Shown here in pieces: positions 1 to 12,700 of a stretch of 64,000 bases of DNA (the first letter of the stretch is position 1; each line of letters begins with the position of its first letter). The notes under the pieces were generated by a model that was not told where the DNA came from, did not search any database, and saw only the letters and a list, made by a program, of their open reading frames with translations. Made by a program: the position numbers and the translations under genes. Location: NCBI GenBank assembly GCA_903813345.2, contig CAIIXF020000005.1:27717375-27781374 (forward strand), given 5' to 3'. Source of the stretch: Owenia fusiformis (taxonomy: Eukaryota > Annelida > Polychaeta > Sabellida > Oweniidae).

Positions 1-11
1 ATCCAGAGATA

Positions 12-540
12 CATTGATTTACAAAGTATCATGATTCAATCACCTATGGGAAAATGTTTTCGGCATTTCAAAATTTAGTGTTTGGTCAAACTGAAGTTCA
101 GTTTTATATTAAATAGTCAGTGTGTCCTCCCTCGACCATGTCAACAGGTACATTTCTTTTCAGTTATTGAAAACGCTTCAAATAGGGGTGTGGCATTTTG
201 TAAAGCCATTCAAGTCATTTTTAGAAGACTTTCCATGGAGTATCTGCCCTTATCGTCTCCTTTTCTAACTCAATATCCATCTTATCCTTAACGATAGCAC
301 CCATATCGCTGGTCCCATTCAGGTCAGGGCTGTTTTGAAGATACTAAAATGAACTTTAAATTTGGTCAAACACTAAACTTTGAAATACCTGTAACCTTTT
401 CCCATTAGCGAGTTGAACCATGATACTTGGCGAATCAATGCAATTTTGGATAAGCTTCAAAATGAAAAAAGACACATCCTATGGAGACATGGGTATATGT
501 CTGCCTAAGGGGGGGTCCCACACTTCCGGGATACCCTGTA
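12..540. repeat. Foldback repeat with mariner-like end
   Basis: The stretch from 12 to about 110 is repeated in inverted orientation from about 345 to 440 (ATTGATT..AAGTATCATG paired with CATGATACTT..AATCAATG; TAGTGTTTGGTCAAA paired with TTTGGTCAAACACTA). To its right, the sequence runs to ATACCCTGTA at 531-540, the kind of end seen in Tc1/mariner-like MITEs. The left end probably lies outside the window. The first recognised exon (755) follows after about 200 bases with no other feature. Confidence 0.5.
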
Positions 541-754
541 AATAGACATCTACAAGTTTTGGGTTTCTATAATCAAATTGAATTAAATAACTCATGCTTT
601 CATAATTCTTCACTTTCAAATAATGAGTAAAATCAGGTGGTAAAATTACTGTCAGGTTTTGTCCTGCTTTTTATTTCATTGAATATATTTTTTGGCAAAA
701 TTCCACTATATAACTGTTAATCTACTATTAATATTAATTGACATTCATTTCCAG

Positions 755-3700
755 GAAGTGACATCCCGGATATAAGTGATGCAATAATAGAGGAAGCCTT
801 CTCCACACTAGATGTAGATGGACATCATATGGTGATAGGTCAGGCCAGAGATGGCGGTTACTACCTGGTAGGATTACATGTGTCGGCACTGCCATTATTG
901 GGTGAGTAGAAGTACAGATATTAGGTTGATGGAATAATAATATATACCTTCATTACACTTGATGAATTAAAGATATCTATAAGATAAGATATATTTCCTT
1001 GGTACTACACCCAGATTTGCACTCACTTGAAAATGAAAAATTCATGAGATTTGCATATTTTGAATGACTTATGTCCGATTTTTGAAAATGAGAATTTTGC
1101 ACCCACTCCCACTTGAAAGAATTATTTTATGGCGAGAACTTTTTAGAATCTGATGATATCAATGTAAAACATTACATATAATATACACTAGCTGTGTTAT
1201 GAAGTATTTATTTATTTGAATATATCATGCACATAAGTGTCACAATAAACAATGTCATAAGTAGCAGAAACAATCTCATGAAATAAACATAGTCTGTGGC
1301 CTGTGCCCTGTGCCCTAATAAAGGCTCTAGAAGCTAAGTAGAAAAAGCATAAAAATTGAACTACTTTATCTGTTACAGTTAGCTTGATACAACCCAAAGC
1401 TTTTTTTTAAATAGCAAATTTTATTGTGGCAGCTGTTGCTATGGTAATGAAGCTGGTTGTTGCTAGGTTACCAGACGATACAGTTGTTGCAGGGGGTACA
1501 GGTGTTGTTGTCTGAAATGAAAAAAAACATAAACATAAGTTTAGGAAGAATGTTCATTTATGAATTAAGAAATGTTACAGTTCTGTCTTAATTTTAAAAA
1601 ATTAGGCACCTTGCCTCATTTATGCATAAATAACCGTTTCAAAAGATATACATGTATATCAGTTTCCTTGATAACAATAGAAGTCACGCTTTCCTAGTTA
1701 CACATTCAGTGATACTAGACTCAGAATTCAGGGACTACGTTCCCTTCATTCAATTCCTTCTAAAGAAAGAAGGAATCTGATAGATGAAGTCTGGATTCCT
1801 GCGCCCACTTCGAAGATGGAGAAAAGTTATCATCATTCAATTAGACTCAAATTAGCATGTTTATAGACTTTTTATCAATTCATGATTCCAATGTATCTCT
1901 TTCAACTAAATATGAACATGTACGTACTTACAACATATTCTTTAACATAATTATCAAGAAGTGCTTTCCAACCTTCTACATCACTGGGAGTCCCACCAGT
2001 TAGTAGGACACTATTCACAGAGAACCAAGGTGTGCCTGCTATGCCAACTAAAATCACAAAGAGAAAACCTCAGTAGCATATCTTAGAATTGATATTACCA
2101 TATGTAAAATCCAAAAAGAAATATATTCCAAATATTTCAAACAACTCCTCAATCTTAAAATCTAAACATTTGATAAGATTTTAGATTCATTATTTTATCA
2201 AAATGAGCTACAAGGGGCAGTCAGTGTTTATCCATTAACAATTTCATGAGTAACTATTACCATGATAATCTTTAAAAAAATGAAATCAGATATGTTTAAA
2301 TGTGGAATTATGACCAATTGTATGAAGTCTAATTCTAACTTTGTATTTATTTGTTCAATTTTAATTGATCATGACTGTGAACATACGCCTTGCATAGTAT
2401 TTCCATTGCCGAACTAATGACCAGCGGTATCTATCTATGTTGGCCTTAAAGTCTGCTATAGGCATGGAAGTAGCCTGGTTGGCAATGGTTGAAAGCAATC
2501 TGAAATATTTAATCTAATATTAATTTCAAAAGATGTTTTCTGAAAATAAACAATACTTTACAGTGATCTCCCCAGGATTTTTTTTCAGTGCAAAATTCAC
2601 ATTTTCACAATTCAGACCAAAATTGGTCAAAATATGCCAATTTTTCATGATTTTTCTCATTTTCAAGTGGGTGCAAATGGATTTACAGGTGGGTGCAAGC
2701 CTGTTTTCAAATTCTCAGGTGGGTACTGCTGCACCTACTTGCTTTAATGCTTGGGAGATCACTGCTTTATGTATTTCTGTGGCACAACGGGATGTTGAAA
2801 ACTGCAGTTACATTGCTTACGTCAAAATTACCTTTGAACTTTGGATTGATTTTGGTTATATTTGAATTTATGTGTAACAGTGATGCTTGCTTAAAGCATT
2901 ATTTTTATTTTCTACCGTCATCATAAAACAAAGAGATTTTACTGTATTGATTCTGTATGGAATTGAGTAGCATAAAACATATGTTATTTCTTTGTATTAC
3001 ATATCAAGTGAAGAAGATAGGTAATAATCCTGTATAGTAGAGCCACCAAACTTTTTTCCAAAGTTAAGGGGAATCCTGGGGAGTATATTCTGACACTGCA
3101 TAATCAACAAGCAAGCTCAGGCTATATTGACGACAGACCTCAGGCTTTTTATTCAATGGTATAAGAAAATTGTGAATGCAGTATATTAACTTACTCTATG
3201 ACATCATTCCTGGACATGTGGGATGATCTCCCAGTAGAGAAATTAGAGGCAGCAGCATATACAGCGTCCATATATGGTATAACGCTCTCTGGCTTTTTAT
3301 CTTGCATCAGCAACACACCCTATAGAGAAGAAAATAAATGTAAAACTTTCAGTGAAAAAGGGATGTAGCAATTCCAACTCTTGGTTTAACGGACCAAGGC
3401 CAGATTCCTCCGATTGGTCTCAAGGCTCAATAAATGCATTATTTTATTGAATCTACCACCAATGGGGACTAGACCTGGCTCGGGACTAGACCTGGCTTGG
3501 GATCTGTGGTTGGTTTCATTTGTGGTTGGTTTATTCACGTATCTGTGTTCTAAATGTTGTCATTTTTTGTGTAAATTCCTTAGGTTCAAGGATTGGGATG
3601 TTCATTTACTATACAATGTGGTTTTTGCAAATAATAGTATGAATATGGTAGATTATGAATAGAGGAACAAACTTGTACAATTGAATTTACCTGAGACACC

Positions 3701-6700
3701 AAGAAGCCATTTCTGTGGTAAGGTAGAGGGTTTTGATGCACCACCAGTCTGAGCCTATCCTCACCATAGTGGTCTGCTACTTGCTTCAGGATAGGCCATT
3801 GTGCCTTAGAGTAAGGGCATAGCAGCTCCCCATACATCTCCACTGTTACACTGGCATGGGGCTGGCCATCATTGTAGATATGACCAGAGAGGGAGGGTAG
3901 AATAGGTGTCACCTTAAATATAGAATTAAAGATTATTTCCAGATGGAACATCTTGACAGCCTGTGGATTGGACTTATAAATAATTAAAATAAGAAATATC
4001 TTTAGCATCCCTAAAATATTTTTATATGGCCTCTGACCAAAATTGCAAAATGGAATTATGAATTGTGAAAAAAAGTTTGGCAAAAGCTGGAAGTTACAGG
4101 TGCATGTATTGTTATTACCCTTAGATTATAATTCTACTTCTAAACTCTTGATAAGATCCTTTGTTTTGTGCTTTAACCAATCAGAATAGGTCAATGATAA
4201 TCAAGCTTTTTTCAGACACAAAGCTTTTGTAGCTGCCATCATTGTAAAACTGCTATAAATAGGCCACAGCAGCTACTTTTTGTAATAACTACAATGTATT
4301 TATTTGTCTTTCACAGAGGGTAGTAGTAAAACTAGCATATTGGCCTCAGAGTAGCAATATTCTCACCTGAGTTGGTAAGTAAGGTACTGGTGTAGACTGG
4401 ATGGCATCAAATGAGAAAGATTCTGCAGAAAAATCCTAAAATAGAATGATATGATCTGATCATATTTTCTTTCTTTCGAGTTATGCTTTATTTAAATGTC
4501 ACATATTCCAGCTTAGAATCAAGAGTAAACAATGGCTTGTAGTTGGTTTGTAATTATTATACACCCAAATTCAAAAAAATGTCCCAATTGATGTCGCCGT
4601 ATGTTATCTCGGAAAATATTAGTGGTGTATCTTTAATTTCTGCATATATTTCATCAATAACCTCAAGGCCATATGTGAACATTCATTTTTGAATGAGAAT
4701 TTCATAAATGTATTTTTACCAGGGCTCTAAAGTGTCAAAATGAATCATTCGTTACTGTCGCCATTTTGAATTTTGATTTTCAAGTCATGTTTACAGGTAT
4801 TTATTATCACATTTTATATTCGCAGCCGCATGATTCTAAAAGAAAGTGATAAACAAAGCCAATCTTGAACGATATATTATTTTGTACAGCCTTTCAAAGG
4901 GCTGTCGCCAGTTTCAGAAAATTCAGAAAAATCATTGTTACTTGGTTCGTTCATTCCAATTATATGAGTCTGGAACTGAGATAAGAAATGAAAGAAAATG
5001 TAATTTTGAAAGATTGTTTATGTTTTCAATAGAGAACATGCGTCAAGTCCGAGGTGTGTCTGCATTTTTTCACATTTGCTTGTAGAAACAAGCCAGTGCC
5101 TTGAGTTCGTTTTAAGAAAAAAATGTTCGTTACCATCAGAAAAACGTGTTAGATCACATGACATAAGCTTTTACTCTTTCCATAAAATGATATCAAACAA
5201 ACAATAGAAAAAAACTACTTGGAGTTTGTGTAGCCCTCTTGCAATGCGCAAAAAGTCCAATTAACCACACGTTCGAAATCATTGTTACTGTATTATGCGT
5301 AACCATGAATACAAAGACTATAACTTTTTGCTAAAATGCGGCATTATTATTGGTTTTAGATTTATGACGTAAGTGTGTTAGAGTCTGCCGCTGCTTAAAA
5401 ATTGGATGTTGCACTTCTGTCGCATGTAAATTCACACAGATAAGAAAATATCCATCACAGACGAGATCTGAAGAAATTTACTTATTTTGCCGATCGTACT
5501 GAATATCCATACACAAAACTAAGTTCAACTTGTGATAAAGTAGTTTAATATTGCATAAAGCTAGCTTGTTTGTATTTTTGATAGCTTGGGAATTCGGTAA
5601 CACTTGTTATAAATGGTGAATTCATTGTTATGTACGTAACGATGAATTCATTTATCTGTGTTAGGATTATAAACATATGTGGCATTGGTATTTTTGTTCA
5701 CAATTGATTTCCATCAATACTAGAGGATCTGGTCGTCATTAGTTAACATTGGAAAAGGTCAAAATTCGCATATTTACGTTTAAATCGTATTAATTCATGA
5801 CTAAAACATCAAATTAGTTATGTAATGGATAATTATGATATACTAGGCCCGGGGATATAACGAGTATGCTTTATTCATAGAATATTATAAATGTTAAAAA
5901 CATTTTTATATAATGCCAAAGAAATGCTGAAACCAAAATGTATACGTTTTCAACCATACAAATCATTTGAATAGTAAATTTTTGCAGATGAAAAAGACAT
6001 GAGCAGAAGACAAAATGTACAGTAGCTTTTGAAAGCAAAATACAATGAAAAGAGAGAGAGAACGAAAGGATTTGATCTAGACCTTATCGAATGAGTTATC
6101 TCAATCTGATAGACTGTAAAGAAATGCCATACAGCTCATGAACTCAATCTGACCATTGTTCAATGAAAGCTTTCAAATTAGCAGAGTAGCAGACCCATCA
6201 ATGGCTGCACTGCCCTCCGTTGAGTCGAAACACATGTTCCCCCTACAAATGTAAAATGGGGTAAAGTAGACAATAGCTAGGCAAGTGACTGACTCTTTTA
6301 GTGATATTATATATTTTATTGTGTTGATCATGTAGATATGATCAAGGCAATCTCAGTTGATGTTGAATTATTTTGTGTGGCACTTTAAGCATCATTACAT
6401 CATTGTAACGAAACTTTCTTCCAAGGTGATTTTTTGTTCAGCGAATGTAAGTATTACTTTTTGCTTGTATATGTTCGGGTGTTACTGAAACATATTTTTA
6501 TTATTGTGTAAACAACAACCACCGACTAAAACGTTCTGAAAAGTATGATCATTCTTATAAATATACACTATAATCCAAGTTTTACTAAATGTATACATGA
6601 ATTCGATTTTGTGACAAAAAGTATTTAATATATAGTTTGATATTGTACATTTGTATTCCTCCTAAGGGGTAGCAATCGTGTAACAAACATGTTACGGATT

Positions 6701-9700
6701 CACCTAATGTTTTTTTTCATTGCAATGTGAATAATCACTGGAAATGACTACCCAAAGTTGGTTAATACACTGCATTTGTTATCATTATTTTTCTAATTTA
6801 AACAAAAAAAACATACAGAAATCCTCGTTACTTTATGATGCTTAAGTTGAGATATATTTTTTTCAGAAATGTCTTCAGTAACTGCAGGAAAAACACAGCC
6901 CATCAGGTTTTCCTTAGTTGAATCTTTCCTTTTGACTCAAAAGTAATATATTTTACTTCGTTTGTAATCCAATATGGAAGTTGCTTTATATAACACATTT
7001 CTGATCAATGAAAAGTTTTACTATTTAAAAACGAATGGTTAATTTTAAGACCATGTAATTTTGCTTTGCTGTACATATTCTGAAGTTTTGTTTGATATTC
7101 AGAATATAGACACATATTACAAAAATATAAAGTATTTCATATACAAATTAATTGATTTGATCTAAAGTTTACGCAATAAACTAAATATATATATGTAGTA
7201 ACGGAGGTTTTTTATGCCTTATTCCAATAAATTTTGGTCGACATATAATATGCCATATCTTGAAAACGAGGAGGAGATTGTTGAAAATATTTCACAGTAT
7301 TATCTATCAATATATGTTCTTTTGTCTCAACAAAAAATAATCAGTGCTACTCTGACTTCAAAAATCAGATTTTTCAAACCTGAAATGGGACATTCTTTTG
7401 AATTTGGGTGTATAGATGAATAAAACAGGAAGACAACATTATTTTGCAAAATATTAATATATTGGATCTCTATCCTGTAACTTATCCATGCCTCTGACCC
7501 CTGGTATCATTGAGTTACGAGAACTCGAAAGAAATGATATATTATCTGTTGGAATATCCTGCTATTTTTTATTCAAGAATATGGACAGGTGTCATTTGTG
7601 TGAAATACAATAGTACAATAACGTCATTTCTAAGGGCAATATAGTGAAATATTGGACCGAGGGCCGAAGGCCCAAGGTCCAATATTTCACTATATTGTTC
7701 GCAGAAATGACGTTATTAGTATTATTACCACCGTTAATGACCAGGGCTGAAACAGCAAGAAAATCTTACGCACTGAACGATATCTAATTTCCCGGGGAAG
7801 ATTTGCCGGTCCAGAATATATTCTAGACCGGTCCATATGGACCACCACTATGACGTCACACATTTCTCAGGTCGATATAGTAAAATGAATGCCTTCTAAA
7901 CTAGCACTAAAACCCCTAGAACTGGCCCGGCAAGGTGGTAATAATGTTACTTAGGAGAGAAATGATGTTATTTAGGAGGACATTTGTTTCTTGTAGAAGA
8001 ATATGTTGTCATTAAAGTGAGGGAATTGATATGTAAGTTATTAAAGGGTAACGCATATGGTTTAGCAAATCTTCAAGATGATTTCAATAAACTGAAAACA
8101 AAATTCCCCTAATTTCTTTAAAATAGACTGATCCAGTACACACGCCTTGAGGTGCCATTTTGTTTTTATATGGGAAGCTTATCGTAACCCTTTAAGTGAA
8201 TGAAGTAAATTATGAGTCTGACTGTAAATTGCACTTTTTACTCCCTCCAAGTACATACTTAAGAGTATACTTACGGATGTTGAAATTAGATTGTTGATGA
8301 TTTGCACCCACTGTTCATATGTGATAGGTTGGTTTGGGTCCCTGGTCAGGTCAAGGCCATTGATATAGAACCATGGTGTTCCAGCAGCACCCTCTTTTAG
8401 TGAAATTAATAAATATGGAACATTTTGAAGAGTATGACAGACGTCTCACTAGAATTTCTCACAAAAATTTCTTGCAAAATTAATGGAAATCAATAATTTT
8501 AACATGGAAAAGTTGAAAGTCTTTCAAAACAACAGGCGATTTTGTGAAAACAGCCCGTGAAAATCGCCTGTTGCCTGCTGCTATTGAAATCCTGATATTT
8601 TATCTAGAATGTAGACGTTTTTTTAACATATTTGAATCATTTGTGCCTAATCGACATTTATAATATTTAAATATTATTCATCCTGATTGACTAAAAGTAT
8701 TGCAGTTGATTAAGGATCAAAATGTCAATGTTCTTTAAGGAAATTAGTTAAAGAAGCAAAGAGGTGTTAAAGTTACCCCCCTCCCACCCTAAATTACTTT
8801 CCCATAAAAATGACACTTTGATGTAATCAACCGCCAAATAACCTCAGATTGTATTTATTTCAACTCACGTCTGATGCCATATTTCCATGCTTGTCTGGCT
8901 GTATCCCAGTACTTCCCTATATCTCGAGTGAAGTTGCTTCTAGGGATACCAGTGCTGTTTTCAGCCAACTCACCCAGGAAGCTTAAATTAGATAGAATCA
9001 GTGATGGATTTCAGAGTGTGTCATAAGGATTTTGTATCCCTCTGGCCAAAAATTCTTTCAAAATCATGCAGTTTTTCACCATTTTGAGCACTTCTCACGT
9101 TATTTTAGCCATATTTGGGCCAAAATTGTCGAATGTGAACCCCCCTTGGAAATTTTTGAAAAACTGAACCCCCTTGGCAAATCCTGGCCACGGGCCTGCG
9201 ATCCCTAACATTTCAAAACAAGGAGTCATTGAAGTATTCAGATATATGGAAAACCCTACATTTATTTCCATTGAATATGTTTTATATCTCCATGTAATTT
9301 AAACGCATTCAACTTATCTAGAAAAAGCTAATTATTTGAACACCCTAGAAAAAGAAAGCTGTTAAATTCAAGTTTATTTTTTGCAAATCATTGTGACATA
9401 TCACATTTTGTGCATTTTGGTGTGCTCTAAATGATTTATTAGGCATTTCTGTATAACCTTTGCTGTCTAGCTAATTAAATACAGGGTGAGCAAAAAGATT
9501 CTGAATACTAGTAACCTCTTTAATATTGATATTTTGTTTTCATTTTTCTTGTGAATATAGCTGATCCAATGGAAAATATCGTAGAAATCTGATATTGGTC
9601 AATATGCCATAGACATTGGAAGAAAAAATTTGCGGTAGAGACCTATTTTAGGACCAAATTTATAGTATTGGTGCTACAATAGTTCTGGATGTATGAGGAG

Positions 9701-12700
9701 ATGAAGTGTTTTAATTTTTGGCTACTCTTTATTTAGCCTGATGATAAGACACTTAGTTGCCACTCTGTTGAAAATCTGTTTGAAACATTGTGCTATTTTG
9801 ACCAAAACTATTGAAATATGAGAATGGATTTTCCAATAACAGAAATTCCTCCTCTCTACCTGTGTTAAACATGTGAGAAACATTCAATAATGTGTACATG
9901 TACACTATGTTTCTTTTGTTAAACCTACTTAAGGATATCATCTCTTGTAAAGTTAGCCCCGAATCCTGTACTGAAGTAACGAAGATGACTGAATACCTCA
10001 TCCATATAAGCAGTTACTTTCTCTGGTTTCTCTGCCTGTACCAAGTACGCCCCCTACAAACAGCAAATATGAATAGACATTGGAGGCAATACATGTTCAA
10101 ATCAATCAGTGTCTCAAATTCAGCTTTATGGATAGATTACTTGTCTCTTTCTTGCTTAGTTGGGTCATGTAAATCCCCTCCTTGCATTATCCCTACCTTT
10201 TTTTCTTGAAATTATGCTAAAAGGATTTTTTGGTCAAAATGAGCCAAATTAGATTAAGTAAATATTCATGAAAATTTGGTCAATGTAAAGCTCTTGCAAA
10301 TTTAGCAAGTTTGGCCAAATTAGCAATTTTTGGTTCTTGGAAATTGACAACTCCCTTGAGTGGCTAACACCACCCCACATAGTGTGTTTCATTTTCAGCC
10401 AAACTGTTTCAACTTTGGCAGATCCATTTTAAATTTTCAGCTATTATTCTGTGTTTGAAAATTTTGGGATTTTCGTCCCAAAATTTTTAGTTTTGGGCAT
10501 TCAGGATAAAAAAAATATATAGGATCACCCATTGATGAGGTCATGTAACAATGTGTATGTCCTTGTTTGGGCAGAAAATATCTTTTCTGATAGAGTTGGC
10601 ATTCAGAAAAGGTATTTTGGACTTTTGGATTAAAAAATAACTGATGTGCAAAAATGAGCTAACTAGCTAAACATTCACTGGAAGTACTGAAATGATGAAA
10701 CTATTTAAAAAGAGCATATTTTGCATTTTTAAATGTACTCACCTGGCCTACAAGGAATCCATTTCTATGGTAGGGCAAAGCAAAATGATTGTATCGCAAC
10801 CTTACAATATTATCCCCAAACGCTTTAGTGACATTCATTAAGGTATACCAGGCCAGAAGTGAATCTCCACAGTTCAACTCTATGAACATTTCAATTTGGA
10901 CCGGTGCATTTATGGAGCCATTGCCGTATGTAATCCCTGGGGTAACTTTTGGTATGTTTACTAGTTGTCCTATTATTGTGCCACACCCAGCCAGCACCAT
11001 AAGGGTTATAAGTGTTAGTGTCATCATTTTTGTTTTTTGGTTGTTATGGTTGAAAAAAGTCGTTTCTGTTACTTTTCTGTTTTTCCTGATTTTGTATTTT
11101 TATCGTTTTAATTGTCAATATGTTAATATTGCATTACCTATTCCTTTTTCTGTTTAAAAATGTTTTTATGAATTTGTACCTCAAATGTTAAATTTACCCC
11201 TTTTATCAATTCAAGCCTTTGCCAAAATATGTCATTGTATGCTAATATTTTCTTTGAAGCTAATCTGAATTTTAAAAAAATCTGTTTGATCACCCTTTAG
11301 ATGTGTCAAAGTTTAATTACTTTGCATGTATTTTAAGCATGTGCTTTGTGTGTATGTGATTGAAGGAATATCCGAGGAATATAATATCACGTGTCATGAA
11401 TTATTCATCCGTGAAAATAAAAAAAAGGAATGATGAAAATACCAAAAACACCTCTTTGTTATTATTATTATGTACTGCGAGGCTTAAGACATTATTAAAA
11501 AGTCAGATTTAGACATTTTTGGTGACAAAAGACATATTTTATGCATTGGTACTCATGTGAAAGGGTTAATATGAATCATTCTCTACATTGCTTACAAATC
11601 AATAGAATGTCCATAATTTTCAAGTGTCCCAAGTCAATCAAAGCAGTAAGAAAGGGACCATTTCAATAATATTTCAAATTCAATTTTCTCAAGTTCATAT
11701 TTAAAGGTCACAACACACACAAGATGCATTGATGAAGGAGAATTTCATAATAAGATGGATGACAAGTTGATCATGGAAGAGTTTCTTTGGGAAAAAGTAC
11801 ATTCATATCAACAATAACTGTTCGATGTATTATATAATAATATGGTGGCATTTTTTATGTCAGTGCCTTGTTTTTATACTTAGCTCCTTTATAAATTGTT
11901 CGTATATTTTTATGACATTTAACTCAGCATAAACAATGATTGATAACGTCATTCTTAAAACAGAGCACTTTACTTGACCAAGCCATATAAGTAAGCAAAT
12001 AACATACATGTATTGTTAGGTTTCTTATAAAAAAAAACGTACACACCATGAGTATTTTTGGCCCCTGCACATTAAGGTGCAACCATTAGTGCAGGGGGGT
12101 CATTTAACAATCATCGACCAGTATCAAAACATATTTAAGTTTGGATATTTCATCAAGACTAACATATATTTTCATTATCTACAAAGAAACCCCCTGAATG
12201 AATATTAATTCATGCTGATATTCCTCTTGAAACATGGTGGATCTTAAAAATCTGAGTGGGACTCGCTTTATAGAAGCTTTGAACTGAATTAACAATTCTT
12301 AATGCTGAAATTGATAGTTTATACATACATTTTCAGAAAATAGCCAAATATTGACCTGATAGTTCAGAAAAAATAAAATTTTCGAATTTTTCTCTATAGT
12401 CCTTCCATGTTGAAATGGACCATGGCCATACCATGGTATACCATGGTATGACCATGGTATACCATGGTATATTGCAATGAAGTGCAATGAAATACCATGG
12501 TAATACCATGGCCGATCATGATCGTTAAATGGCACCATTGTATTTCATGGTTTACAGCGCGTTTTTAACATGGAAATTTCCATTGAAAAAATACTGCCGT
12601 TTCGCAGTATTTCATGGTCAGAAACCATCAAATGCAATGGTATCATGGTCAAGTTCTCGACCATGATATCATTGCATTTGATGGTTTCTTGACCATGATA

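Noticed and set aside
2533-2926. Overlapping 77- and 110-codon ORFs
   Set aside because: They run through a MITE with TIRs and target duplications; no protein family is recognisable.
9892-10209. A 105-codon plus-strand ORF
   Set aside because: It is the complement of a real exon (9929-10053) of the twin DsbA-like gene plus intron sequence.
10789-11157. A 122-codon plus-strand ORF
   Set aside because: Antisense shadow of the first exon of the twin DsbA-like gene.
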